This document shows positions 37,462 to 46,804 of a stretch of DNA of 64,000 nucleotides, one piece after another (the first letter of the stretch is position 1; each line of letters opens with the position of its first letter). The stretch is from Epsilonproteobacteria bacterium tcs-49 (GTDB lineage Bacteria; Campylobacterota; Campylobacteria; Campylobacterales; Sulfurovaceae). A model generated the notes under the pieces. It was not told the DNA's origin. It saw only the letters and a program-made list of their open reading frames with translations, and did not search any database. The position numbers were made by a program, and so were the translations under genes. The DNA lies in assembly GCA_002049495.1 (NCBI GenBank), contig LLYS01000003.1, forward strand, positions 155,617 through 219,616. Reading direction: 5' to 3'.

Positions 37462-39180
37462 ATGAGTGAACACATTATAGTCGATCCGGTCACGAGAATT
37501 GAGGGTCACTTACGAATCGAAGCGAAGATTGACGACAATAACGTCATCACCGACGCGTACTCCTCATCGACCATGTTCCGTGGTATCGAGGAGATCTTGA
37601 AAGGACGCGATCCCAGAGATTGCGGTCTGCTGGCCATGAGAATCTGCGGGGTGTGTACCGGTACGCACTACCAAAGAAGTATCGAAGCGGTAGAACACGC
37701 CTTTGATATCACCATTCCAAAAAATGCGAGATTGGTGCGCAACCTTGTTCAGGGTGCGCTTTACCTGCATGACCACGTGGTACACTTTTACCACCTGCAC
37801 GGTCTTGATTGGGTTGATATCACCAAAGCGCTGGAAGCCGATCCCAAAAAAGCGGCGGCGGAAGCTCTCAAATGGGCAAAAACACCCTACGGAGCCAGTG
37901 AGGGGGAGCTGCTTAAAGTCAAAGAAAGAGTGGCAAAGTTCGTCAAGCAGGGACGCCTGGGGCCCTTTGCCAAAGGCTACTGGGGGAACAAAAGTTACAA
38001 ACTCACTCCTGAGCAAAACCTCATCGCTACCGCACACTATCTGCAAGCGCTTGACTTGCAAAGAGACGCGGCAAAGATGATGGCGATTTTCGGCGGAAAG
38101 ATGCCCCACCCGCAGAGTTTTGTCGTAGGCGGCGTAACCTGTGTGCAGGATATCCAGAATCCTTCGCGGATTTCGCTGTTTAAAACGCTGCTTAAAAAGT
38201 TCAGAGCCTTTATCAAAGACGCTTATATCCCCGATATCCTTATGGCTGGGACGGAGTATGCCGATGAAGCGCTCGACGGAACCGGTGCGGGCTTGATGAA
38301 CTTCATGTCCTACGGGGATTTCAGACTTGACGATACGGGCTTTTACGAAAGTGAACTGCTCTTCCCCAAAGGGATCGTCAAAAACGGCGATCTGTCCAAG
38401 GTTTACGACGTGGATCAGGAAAAGATCACCGAAGACGTGACCCACGCGTGGTACAAAGGCAGCGACAATCTGCACCCCTTTGACGGGAAAACGGAACCCG
38501 AATATACGGGGCTTGAGAAAAAGTCCGACGGGTACGCGTACCTCAAAACCGATGAGAAATACAGTTGGATCAAATCGCCGCTGTATGACGATGAGCGTAT
38601 GGAGGTCGGGCCCCTTGCACGTATGGTCGTGGGCTACGCAAAAGGTGATGAGAGAATCACCAAATATGTCAACGGCTTCTTGAAAAAGGGCAACCTGCCC
38701 GCAAAAGTGCTTTTCTCCACCGTGGGCCGTACCGCGGCGCGTGCCATCGAAACCGAGCTTATGGCCGACGTGATGCTTGAATGGGTCGATGAGTTGGCGG
38801 CGAACGTTGCCGGCGGCGACCTTTCGACGTGGACCGAGTTTGATTTTGACAAGGTCAGCACAAAAGCGATGGGATACGGCATGGCTGAAGCTCCCCGCGG
38901 CGGTTTGGGCCACTGGGTGAAGGTTGAAGACGGTCAGGTCGTGAATTATCAAGCGGTCGTACCCTCAACGTGGAACGCGGCTCCCAGAGATTACAAGGGG
39001 CGAATGGGCGCATATGAGGCGAGCCTGGTCGGGACCAAGGTCGCCGATCCCAAGCAGCCTTTGGAGATTCTAAGAACCGTGCACAGTTTTGATCCGTGTA
39101 TCGCGTGTGCCGTTCACATCGTTGATAGTAAAGGAAAAGAGCTCGGCTCCTTTAAAGTCGATACATCCTGCGCCGTGTAA
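37462..39180 (+). CDS. hydB: NiFe hydrogenase large subunit
   Basis: The 572-residue catalytic subunit oxidises hydrogen at a NiFe(CN)2CO centre. The N-terminal ligand motif is RICGVCTGTHYQ (Cys pair) and the C-terminal motif is DPCIACAVH (Cys pair). The C-terminal peptide after His (IVDSKGKELGSFKVDTSCAV) is the extension removed by the HydD protease after Ni insertion. It is exported together with HydA by the Tat system. It lies 60 bp from hydA in the operon. Confidence 0.97.
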   Translation: MSEHIIVDPVTRIEGHLRIEAKIDDNNVITDAYSSSTMFRGIEEILKGRDPRDCGLLAMRICGVCTGTHYQRSIEAVEHAFDITIPKNARLVRNLVQGALYLHDHVVHFYHLHGLDWVDITKALEADPKKAAAEALKWAKTPYGASEGELLKVKERVAKFVKQGRLGPFAKGYWGNKSYKLTPEQNLIATAHYLQALDLQRDAAKMMAIFGGKMPHPQSFVVGGVTCVQDIQNPSRISLFKTLLKKFRAFIKDAYIPDILMAGTEYADEALDGTGAGLMNFMSYGDFRLDDTGFYESELLFPKGIVKNGDLSKVYDVDQEKITEDVTHAWYKGSDNLHPFDGKTEPEYTGLEKKSDGYAYLKTDEKYSWIKSPLYDDERMEVGPLARMVVGYAKGDERITKYVNGFLKKGNLPAKVLFSTVGRTAARAIETELMADVMLEWVDELAANVAGGDLSTWTEFDFDKVSTKAMGYGMAEAPRGGLGHWVKVEDGQVVNYQAVVPSTWNAAPRDYKGRMGAYEASLVGTKVADPKQPLEILRTVHSFDPCIACAVHIVDSKGKELGSFKVDTSCAV

Positions 39181-39201
39181 TTGGTAGAAGGAGTTACTGT
39201 T

Positions 39202-39921
39202 ATGGCAACATATGAAAAAATTAGACGGATGACCGCTTTTATGCGGTTTAACCACTGGGTAGTCGCTATCTGTATGACGGCGGCTATCATCACCGGTTTG
39301 TATATCGGGCATCCATACTATCAAACCTATATCGCCGACGCGGCGGTGGATAAGTATGTGATGGCGTGGAACAGGTGGGTGCATTTCATCGCCGCGATCA
39401 TCTTTGACGTAAGTTCGGTGGTACTGGCGTATCTGTACTTCTTTTCCCGGTTTGAAAAACCCTACAAGAAGCTGCTCCCCACCGCCCAAAATATCAAAGA
39501 GTTCTGGGAAGTGTTTTTAAACCTGATCACGCTCAATAGACGGAAAAAGTTCGATACGCGCCACAGCGACAGCTTTAATATCGTATTTTTTACGCTGTTT
39601 CACCTGATGCTGCTGTGGATGCTGCTTACGGGCTTGCAGCTGTATGTTCACGGGCTCGGTTCCGGGGAGAGTTCCATCGGTTCCTGGTGGCCCGCAATGT
39701 TGCACCTGCTCACCGACTGGACGATCGCCGTGACGGGCGGAACGCTGATGGATGTGCGTATTTCGCACCACCTGACCATGTGGTTTATCATCATGTGGGT
39801 AATGTTTCATATCTACTATCAGGTATGGAGAACCATCTTTTGGCAAGAGGGCGATATCGCCATCGTTTTCGGCGGCTGCAAGTACAGACGTTGCGACGAG
39901 GAAAAAGAGGAGAAAAAGTAA
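39202..39921 (+). CDS. hydC: Hydrogenase cytochrome b subunit
   Basis: A 239-residue membrane protein that transfers electrons from HydA to quinone. Four main membrane segments carry the heme-ligand His candidates in MRFNHWVVAICM, RWVHFIAAIIFD, FFTLFHLMLLWML and SHHLTMWFIIMWVMFHIYYQ. The basic and acidic C-terminal tail is cytoplasmic. The ATG at 39202 is chosen for its AAGGAG site; a longer frame begins 21 bases earlier. Confidence 0.94.
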   Translation: MATYEKIRRMTAFMRFNHWVVAICMTAAIITGLYIGHPYYQTYIADAAVDKYVMAWNRWVHFIAAIIFDVSSVVLAYLYFFSRFEKPYKKLLPTAQNIKEFWEVFLNLITLNRRKKFDTRHSDSFNIVFFTLFHLMLLWMLLTGLQLYVHGLGSGESSIGSWWPAMLHLLTDWTIAVTGGTLMDVRISHHLTMWFIIMWVMFHIYYQVWRTIFWQEGDIAIVFGGCKYRRCDEEKEEKK

Positions 39922-40010
39922 CCGCACAGGGGGGAACCTCCCCCGCGGTATATTATGGCGTAAGTGCTTGGTAAGCATTTACCTCATAATATGGAAAGCG
40001 AAGGCAGTAG

Positions 40011-40550
40011 ATGAAAGTAGTAATTGTGGGCGTAGGCAACATCCTTTTTAAAGATGAGGGGATCGGTATCTACGCGTCGAAATATTTGCAGGAGAACTTT
40101 GAGTATGATGATCACCTCGAAGTGATCGACGGCGGAACGCTTGGGTTTAAATTGATGACCTATTATCAAGATTACGATAAAGTGATCATTTTAGATACGG
40201 TATCGATCAAAGATGAATCGGGATCCATTTACAACATCCCCTCCGACGAGTTGCTGGGGCTTGGCAGTTACCGCCAAACCGCCCACGAAGTGGAGGTGGT
40301 AGAGATGCTTGAGATCTGTTCGCTGCTGGAGAAGATGGCGGAGGTGCGCCTAATCGGTATCGTCCCCGAAGATATCGAAAGCGTGGATATCGACCTCACG
40401 GACAAGATAAAGGGGCAGTTTGACAACTTTATCAACGTATGCGTCAAGGAGCTTGAAGACAGCGGCTGTCCCATGACGCCCAAAGCCCGCACCCTGAGTT
40501 GCGAACAGATTATCGACGCATACGCAAACCCAACTATGGAAAGAGAATAG
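40011..40550 (+). CDS. hydD: Hydrogenase maturation protease
   Basis: The 179-residue endopeptidase cuts the C-terminal peptide from HydB once nickel is in place. The Ni-sensing motif VGVGNILFKDEGIG (Glu) is at the N-terminus, and VIDGGTLGF and the Tyr/His region GSYRQTAHEVEVVEML follow. It lies in the order hydC-hydD-hydE, 3 bp before hydE. Confidence 0.95.
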   Translation: MKVVIVGVGNILFKDEGIGIYASKYLQENFEYDDHLEVIDGGTLGFKLMTYYQDYDKVIILDTVSIKDESGSIYNIPSDELLGLGSYRQTAHEVEVVEMLEICSLLEKMAEVRLIGIVPEDIESVDIDLTDKIKGQFDNFINVCVKELEDSGCPMTPKARTLSCEQIIDAYANPTMERE

Positions 40551-40553
40551 ATT

Positions 40554-42038
40554 ATGGCGATTGTACAGACCATCACCTTTAACAGCGACAAAAACTACTA
40601 TATGGGGTTTTTGCAAAATATCCTGAACCTCTCCGACGTTGCCGGGTACGTGACCCGCAGGGGCAAAAAGATCGAAATGGTGATCGAACAAAGTGACGAG
40701 GAGGCTTTGGAACGCTTTTCGCAAAACGTTGAAAAGATGCTGCCCCATTCGATCTTTCTGGACACGTTTCGTACCGATATCTCCGAAACCCTCGAGCCCA
40801 AGGAGGAGTTTTTCATCCACGAGCTCGGTCACGGTCTCTGCCCCCGCTGTCTGCACGAGGAGCTTTACAACCCCGAAAGTCAAAATTATAAAAATGCGGC
40901 GTACCGGTGCGACCACTATCTGCAAAAGCCCCTGAAGCAGAAAGGTTTTGAAAAAGATATGGAGCAACTTGCCACTTCTTTGGGCGAGGAGCCCGAGATC
41001 ATAGAGGGCGAAGAGTATGCTACGGAGTATTTCGACGATGCGTTTTTGCTGCTGCTTGATCCCTTGCGGGCACTGGAGCTGTTTCTGCTTTCCGAGGAGG
41101 AGAAAAAAGCGCTGTTTTCCTTTGAAAAACCGCTTTTGAAAGTGGCGATCAAGGATGAGGTACTGCAAGAAAGGGTCGGAAGAAAATATATCAAGGTCAA
41201 AGTATACGACAACGCCTTTGATGCGGTCCTCGCCCATACGGTGAAGGAGCGGCTCCCCTTTCTTTTCAAACGAGCGAAGAAAAAGGGGACGGAGGCGTTT
41301 ATCAATAAGGAGCGCCTTTATCTGCTTCGAAGCGGGGAATACGGTGCGACTTTACTGCACCGCCACTCCGAGCCGCTGACAAATCTGATGTATAACGTTA
41401 TCGACGAGTTTGATGCCACCGGCAAGAAAGGGATCGTGGCTTATTGCAACAGCGCTTTGCGGATCAAAGTGTTCCGCTATGAAGAAAACAGGATATCGCC
41501 CATTATCGATACCCAACCCTTTGATCCGGCGCATCTGTTTGCCCAAATCGCGCAACAAAGTGAAGCCAGGAAGCGCTTGATCGCCAACTTCGAAGCGAAA
41601 TTTCCGGAGATTTTTAAAAAGATGAAGGGGGTAAGGGTCGGCGAAAACCCCTTTGATGTGCTCGCACTCCTGTTAGAAGCCGGATCCGGCTTTGAGGGGG
41701 TAAGCAACAGATCCCTGGGGTTTATCGGCAATGGCGGTTTGAAACTGGATATGAATCTGCAAAGCAATACCGCCTTTGACTATGCGTCGCTTTTTGCTTC
41801 GGCGATGAGTTATAAAATCGCCGGTGTCGAAGACGGCCTGATCGCCTTTTCCATCTTTGAATCGATTGTGGATCTGCTCTCTTCGATCCTCAGCGATGCG
41901 AAGGAAAACCTGGGTACAACGGAGACTTTTTTGTTGGGCGATATGCTTTCAAACCAGGTATACCTCAGCCGTATCGAGCAGCAGTTGACCTACTTTGAAC
42001 CCAAAATCACCAAGCAGTTTCCCGTCGATACCGTGTAA
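40554..42038 (+). CDS. hydE: HydE accessory protein, looks like a degenerate HypF paralogue
   Basis: The place in the operon and the length (494 residues) match HydE of Helicobacter and Wolinella, which is needed for hydrogenase activity by an unknown mechanism. By eye, the sequence follows the domain order of the neighbouring HypF: an acylphosphatase-like N-terminus (residues 5-90), one Zn-finger-like part (CPRC at Cys96/Cys99 and RCDHY), a YrdC-like middle and a Kae1-like C-terminus (NPFDVLALL near 365, GLIAFSIFESIVDLLSSIL near 430). Catalytic elements of HypF are missing: no GFRPF Arg, and LHRHSEP replaces QHHYAH. It overlaps hypF by one base. Confidence 0.85.
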   Translation: MAIVQTITFNSDKNYYMGFLQNILNLSDVAGYVTRRGKKIEMVIEQSDEEALERFSQNVEKMLPHSIFLDTFRTDISETLEPKEEFFIHELGHGLCPRCLHEELYNPESQNYKNAAYRCDHYLQKPLKQKGFEKDMEQLATSLGEEPEIIEGEEYATEYFDDAFLLLLDPLRALELFLLSEEEKKALFSFEKPLLKVAIKDEVLQERVGRKYIKVKVYDNAFDAVLAHTVKERLPFLFKRAKKKGTEAFINKERLYLLRSGEYGATLLHRHSEPLTNLMYNVIDEFDATGKKGIVAYCNSALRIKVFRYEENRISPIIDTQPFDPAHLFAQIAQQSEARKRLIANFEAKFPEIFKKMKGVRVGENPFDVLALLLEAGSGFEGVSNRSLGFIGNGGLKLDMNLQSNTAFDYASLFASAMSYKIAGVEDGLIAFSIFESIVDLLSSILSDAKENLGTTETFLLGDMLSNQVYLSRIEQQLTYFEPKITKQFPVDTV

Positions 42039-44257
42039 TGTACAGTTACCGCTATGAGATAGAGGGGATCGTCCAGGGGGTCGGCTTTCGCCCCTTTGTC
42101 CATGCCCTGTGCCGTGATTTGGGCCTCAGCGGTTATATCTACAACCACGCCGGAGGGGTGGGGCTCCATCTTGAGGGTGGGAAAGAGCGGATAGCGGCAT
42201 TTGAAAAGCGCTTTTACGAAGAGCTGCCTCCGCTGGCACGGGTTGACAGCGTTACCCGCAAAGAGGCGGCGTTTGAAAAGTGTGAAGAGTTTACGATCCA
42301 AAGCTCCCGTGGAGGCGTAAAATCCGCTTTTGTCTCCCCCGATATCACCCTGTGCGATAACTGCCTGCGGGAGATGCGCGATCCCGGTAACAGGCGGTAC
42401 GGCTATTTTTTTATCAACTGTACCGACTGCGGTCCCCGATATACGATCATTAAAAACCTCCCCTACGATCGAAAGAACAGCTCCATGGCGCACTTTTCCA
42501 TGTGTCCCGCATGCCAAAAAGAGTATGAAGACCCTTCCAACAGGCGCTACCACGCCCAACCGATCTCTTGCTACGACTGCGGTCCCACCCTGCGCTTTTA
42601 CCAAGAAAACGCTGTTTTTGAGAAAGAGGAAGCGCTGCGCCGTTGCGCCCGGCTTTTGCAAGCAGGAGAAATCGTCGCCGTTAAGGGGGTCGGCGGATTC
42701 CACCTCGTGTGCGACGCTACCGACGACGGCGCCGTGGCTGCCCTGCGCAGCCGAAAACAGCGCCCCTGCAAACCCTTTGCCCTGCTGTGCAGGGATATGG
42801 AGCAGATAGATACCTTTGCCCGGCCCAGCCGTGCGGAGGAGGAGGCGATCACTTCCAAAGAGCGTCCCATCGTTATTATCGATAAAAAATCCGAAGCGGG
42901 TATCAGTGAAAGCGTCGCTCCCGGGCTGGGGCGCGTCGGCGTGTTTTTACCCTATTCCCCCCTTCATGTTCGTTTATTTGATTATATCGATACACCGCTT
43001 GTGGCAACCAGCGCCAACATCTCAAAGGAGCCGATCCTTACCTCAAAAGAGCAGATAGAGCAAAAACTCGGCGGTGTCGTCGGGGGGATTTTGGATTTTG
43101 ACAGGGAGATTGTCAACAGTTGTGATGACAGCGTCATGCACTTTAGCGGGGAGCAGCGCCTTTTTCTGCGATTTTCCAGAGGGTTCGCTCCCGGCTCTAT
43201 AGCGTTGAAAAAGGCTGTCCCCGAACCCGTATTGGCATTGGGAGCAAACCAAAAAAGCGCAGTCGCCCTGGCTTTTGACAAACGTATCGTTCTCTCACCC
43301 TATATCGCGGATCTGGAAACGGTAAGTTCCATCGAACACTTTGACAAAGTTGTCAAGCTGTTTTGTCAATTTTACGACGTGGAACCCCGGGTCGTGGTCA
43401 GCGATCGGCATCCGGAATATGAATCAAGCAGATATGCAAAGAACTTCCCCTCTGCCCGTCATATACGGGTGCAGCACCACTACGCCCATCAGTTGGCGCT
43501 GTTTGCCGAATTTGGATTGACCGAACCCATCACCGCTTTTAGCTTTGACGGTACGGGATACGGTGATGACGGCGCCTTATGGGGTGGAGAGGTGTTGCGG
43601 TGTGATTTAGAGGGTTACAGCCGCCTATTGCATTTTGAACCGCTGGGTCTGCTGGGGGGAGAGAAGGCCATTACGGAGCCCAAACGGTTGGCACTGGCAC
43701 TGCTTTTGCAAAACATGGAGAGTGAAAAAGCCCTTGCCCATCCCTACGCGACGAGCCGTTTTGAACCCGTGGAGTTGCGGCGGTTACATATGATGTGGGA
43801 GAGGGGGATCAATACGCCTAAAAGCAGCTCCGTCGGTCGCCTTTTCGATGCGGTAGCCCTGCTTGGCGGTTTCGTCAAAGAGAGCGCTTACGAAGGACAA
43901 ACGGGGATGATGATAGAAAGATACTACGACCCCGCGATCACGGAGTCCTACCCCTTTCAAATCCGCCGGGGTGAGATTCGTATCGACTGGTCCACGCTTT
44001 TTACGCAGCGCGAAAAAAAGTTGATCGCTTCCAGTTTTATCAATACCCTCTCAAAGATCATCCTCTGCGTGGCGAAGCAGCAGGGGCGACCGGTGGGATT
44101 AAGCGGCGGGGTTTTTCAAAACAGAACCCTCGTTGCCCAGGTAAAAAAACAGTTGGACGCCCACGAAATCCCCTGCTTCATCCCCAAACGCTATCCGCTC
44201 AATGACCAGGCGATCGCGCTGGGGCAGATATGGTACGCTTTGCACGGCAGCGGTTGA
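42038..44257 (+). CDS. hypF: Carbamoyltransferase HypF
   Basis: The 739-residue enzyme makes the thiocarbamate on HypE that becomes the CN ligands of the active site. In order it has an acylphosphatase domain with GVGFRPFVHAL, a double zinc finger (CDNCLREM, NCTDCGPRYTI, CPACQKEY, CYDCGP), a YrdC domain (GGFHLVCDATDDGAV) and a Kae1-like domain (QHHYAHQLAL metal-binding His, FSFDGTGYGDDG, LSGGVFQN). It is intact and of normal length. It starts at the last base of the hydE stop codon. Confidence 0.97.
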   Translation: MYSYRYEIEGIVQGVGFRPFVHALCRDLGLSGYIYNHAGGVGLHLEGGKERIAAFEKRFYEELPPLARVDSVTRKEAAFEKCEEFTIQSSRGGVKSAFVSPDITLCDNCLREMRDPGNRRYGYFFINCTDCGPRYTIIKNLPYDRKNSSMAHFSMCPACQKEYEDPSNRRYHAQPISCYDCGPTLRFYQENAVFEKEEALRRCARLLQAGEIVAVKGVGGFHLVCDATDDGAVAALRSRKQRPCKPFALLCRDMEQIDTFARPSRAEEEAITSKERPIVIIDKKSEAGISESVAPGLGRVGVFLPYSPLHVRLFDYIDTPLVATSANISKEPILTSKEQIEQKLGGVVGGILDFDREIVNSCDDSVMHFSGEQRLFLRFSRGFAPGSIALKKAVPEPVLALGANQKSAVALAFDKRIVLSPYIADLETVSSIEHFDKVVKLFCQFYDVEPRVVVSDRHPEYESSRYAKNFPSARHIRVQHHYAHQLALFAEFGLTEPITAFSFDGTGYGDDGALWGGEVLRCDLEGYSRLLHFEPLGLLGGEKAITEPKRLALALLLQNMESEKALAHPYATSRFEPVELRRLHMMWERGINTPKSSSVGRLFDAVALLGGFVKESAYEGQTGMMIERYYDPAITESYPFQIRRGEIRIDWSTLFTQREKKLIASSFINTLSKIILCVAKQQGRPVGLSGGVFQNRTLVAQVKKQLDAHEIPCFIPKRYPLNDQAIALGQIWYALHGSG

Positions 44258-44323
44258 GGCATCATGCTTTGCGAAAGAACTATGCTATACTATAGACAGA
44301 TTTCATAAAGAAGGAACGTTTGT

Positions 44324-46384
44324 TTGAAAAGAGTGCAGCGCCACTTCGTCACCGTCGCGTTCGTGGCTATTTTTGCAATTGTTTCACTGTTTCTGTATCT
44401 GGAGTATTCGCAGGTGACCCGGGCGTATAAGCAGCACGCTATCGATACGCTCAACAGTGAATACGGCGATACCATGGCCGGGATGCAAAGTATCGCCGAT
44501 CTGCTTGCCCGGCGTATTCAAAACGATCCGTTCTACGCCAAAACCCTTTTCTCAGCTTCGAAGGGGGAAGATAACCGCAAACTGCGCCGTGAACTTTTAC
44601 AGCGGGCTTTTTCACTGCAAAAGGAGATGGAGCGGGGGTGGCAGCTGCATTTTCACCTCAAAGACGCCACCAGTTTTATCCGAACCCATAAACCCGAAAT
44701 GTACGGAGATGATCTTTCTTTGATCCGGCCCACCGTTACCCGGATGATAGCGCGCCAAGCACCTTTAAGCGGGTTTGAGATAGGGCGTTTTTTTGAGGGA
44801 TACCGCTTTTTGTACCCGCTTTTTTACAAGCAGCGCTACGTGGGGTCTTTTGAAATCTCCCTGGCGGCAAACGCCTTTGTCGACGTCATGAACACCCGTT
44901 TAAAAAACCGCTACTCCATGCTGCTGGAAAAGGGGATCATGGAGAAAAAGACGGGGCACCGCCAGCTTTTAAAAGAGTATAGAGAATCCTGTTTTAACGA
45001 TGCGTATCTCATGAATAAAAAGATATATTGCCGTCAGGATCAGGTGCGGGAAGCTTTGCGAAGCGTAAAGCCCCGCATCGGGCGCCTGATGCAAACCAGA
45101 GGTTCCTTTAGTCTCTCCGCGCCCCTTACCGCCGACCGCGTCAAACTCTTTACCATGATCCCGCTGCACGGTTACGACGGAGATCAGGTAGGGTATTTTC
45201 TTACCATAGCCGACGACGATACGCTGGAAAAGATTTTTTTTGGTACGGTGCTAAAATACGTGCTGGCCGCGGTAATCTTTTTTATCCTCTATATCGCTTA
45301 TATCCGTCAAAAGAACGCGACGGTGGCACTGGAGCAGTTTAAAAGCTTTATCGACCGCTCCACCATCGTTTCGCGCACCGATAAGCGGGGAGTGATCACC
45401 TATGCCAACGATGCCTTTGAAAAGCTTTCGGGCTACAGCAAGCAGGAGTTGGTGGGGCAGCCCCACAGCATCATCCGTCACCCCTCCATGTCAAAGGAGT
45501 TTTTTAAAAAGATGTGGACAAAGCTGCAAGCGGGTAAACCCTGGAAGGGCAAGATCAAAAACCGTAAAAAAGACGGCGGTGAGTACGTGGTGCAGGCGTA
45601 TATCTTTCCCATCTTCGACAGAAAGGGCGAGATAACCGAATATATCGCGATCCGGCACGATATCACCCGTTTGGAAAAGGCGAAGGAGAATCAGGAGAAG
45701 ATGCTGATGCACCAATCCAAGCTCGCTTCCATCGGAGAGATGGTGGATTCGGCGGCACACCAGTGGAAACAGCCGATCAACATCGTACGGATGAAGGTGG
45801 ATATGCTCGGGTACGATTTCGCGGACGGAGAGGTGGATAAAGCCTATGTAGAGGGATTTCAAAAAAGCATCTTGATGCAGTTTGACCATATGCAAGACAC
45901 CCTGGACGCGTTTAGGGATTTTCTGCGGCCCGATCAGAAAAATGAGCGTTTTTCACTGCTGCATTGCTGTAAACGGGTATTGCTTTTGATGAAAGATGAG
46001 TTGACCCATCACAATATTACCGTTGATCTTAAAGAGCAAAACGAGGTGATCATCGAGGGGGTGGAAAATGAGTTTGAGCACGTGGTTTTAAATATCCTCG
46101 CAAACGCCAAGGACGCTTTTAGCGATGATATGCGGGAGCAAAAACGCATCGATATCCGTATGGGAGCGCAAAACGAAGAGGTTTTCCTCGAAATCAGCGA
46201 TAATGCCGGGGGTATTCCCGAAGAGGTATTGCCAAAAATCTTTGAACCCCATATGACCACCAAAAGCGGCGGCACGGGCATGGGGATGTATATGAGTTAC
46301 AAGATCGCCAAAAAACAGGGCGGCGAACTGCGTGTGCGTAACAGCGGCAAAGGCGCGGTCTTTACCTTTACCAAACCCCTCTAA
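44324..46384 (+). CDS. Membrane sensor histidine kinase with Cache-like and PAS domains
   Basis: A 686-residue orphan kinase. An N-terminal helix (about 8-28) and a second helix (about 305-328) flank a periplasmic sensor domain of about 275 residues. A PAS domain (about 345-450) has an Aer-type motif HSIIRHPSMSKEFF. The phosphoacceptor His is in DSAAHQWKQPIN (His479). The ATPase domain has NILANAKDAF (N box), DNAGGIPEEVLPKIFEP (G1/F box) and GGTGMGMYMSY (G2). No response regulator gene is beside it. The start is TTG. It lies between hypF and hypA, so a link to hydrogen or redox sensing is possible. Its 3' end overlaps hypA by 4 bp. Confidence 0.9.
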   Translation: MKRVQRHFVTVAFVAIFAIVSLFLYLEYSQVTRAYKQHAIDTLNSEYGDTMAGMQSIADLLARRIQNDPFYAKTLFSASKGEDNRKLRRELLQRAFSLQKEMERGWQLHFHLKDATSFIRTHKPEMYGDDLSLIRPTVTRMIARQAPLSGFEIGRFFEGYRFLYPLFYKQRYVGSFEISLAANAFVDVMNTRLKNRYSMLLEKGIMEKKTGHRQLLKEYRESCFNDAYLMNKKIYCRQDQVREALRSVKPRIGRLMQTRGSFSLSAPLTADRVKLFTMIPLHGYDGDQVGYFLTIADDDTLEKIFFGTVLKYVLAAVIFFILYIAYIRQKNATVALEQFKSFIDRSTIVSRTDKRGVITYANDAFEKLSGYSKQELVGQPHSIIRHPSMSKEFFKKMWTKLQAGKPWKGKIKNRKKDGGEYVVQAYIFPIFDRKGEITEYIAIRHDITRLEKAKENQEKMLMHQSKLASIGEMVDSAAHQWKQPINIVRMKVDMLGYDFADGEVDKAYVEGFQKSILMQFDHMQDTLDAFRDFLRPDQKNERFSLLHCCKRVLLLMKDELTHHNITVDLKEQNEVIIEGVENEFEHVVLNILANAKDAFSDDMREQKRIDIRMGAQNEEVFLEISDNAGGIPEEVLPKIFEPHMTTKSGGTGMGMYMSYKIAKKQGGELRVRNSGKGAVFTFTKPL

Positions 46385-46722
46385 GCCATCTCCAGACGCA
46401 TCAGATACATCTCTTCGCCGTCGATGATGTTAAGAGCAGTACTTTCACAGCGGGGGCAGAGGAACTCATTTTTCTTCAGGGTCGATTCCGCGCTGCAGCT
46501 TTGGCAGTGGACCACGACGTCTTGATGGATCATTTCAAATACGCTTTGCGAACAGATCGTTCCCTCCTTGAAGGTTTCAAAAGCGATCTCGAGCAGATGG
46601 GGCTCTACGCCGCTGAGTTTGCCGATCTTGACGACGACCTTCGTAATCTTTTGGGCATCATTGTTTTTGGCGTTTTCCTCGCACAGATCAAGCAGGGACT
46701 GGACGATGGAGTATTCGTGCAT
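46381..46722 (-). CDS. hypA: Hydrogenase nickel incorporation protein HypA
   Basis: The 113-residue nickel chaperone. The conserved N-terminal Met-His nickel site (MHEYSIV) sets the start at 46722; an upstream in-frame start would bury it. The zinc site is CQSCSAES...LCPRC. It delivers nickel with HypB. It is separated by about 80 bp from hypE on the same strand, so it is probably the last gene of the hypBCDEA operon. Confidence 0.95.
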   Translation of the reverse strand: MHEYSIVQSLLDLCEENAKNNDAQKITKVVVKIGKLSGVEPHLLEIAFETFKEGTICSQSVFEMIHQDVVVHCQSCSAESTLKKNEFLCPRCESTALNIIDGEEMYLMRLEMA

Positions 46723-46804
46723 AGAAAACCTTTTCAACGTTTGGGAATGGGACAGGGTACTTAGAGAAGGGTAAGCACTACTGTCAAACCGGGAATAGGG
46801 ATAG

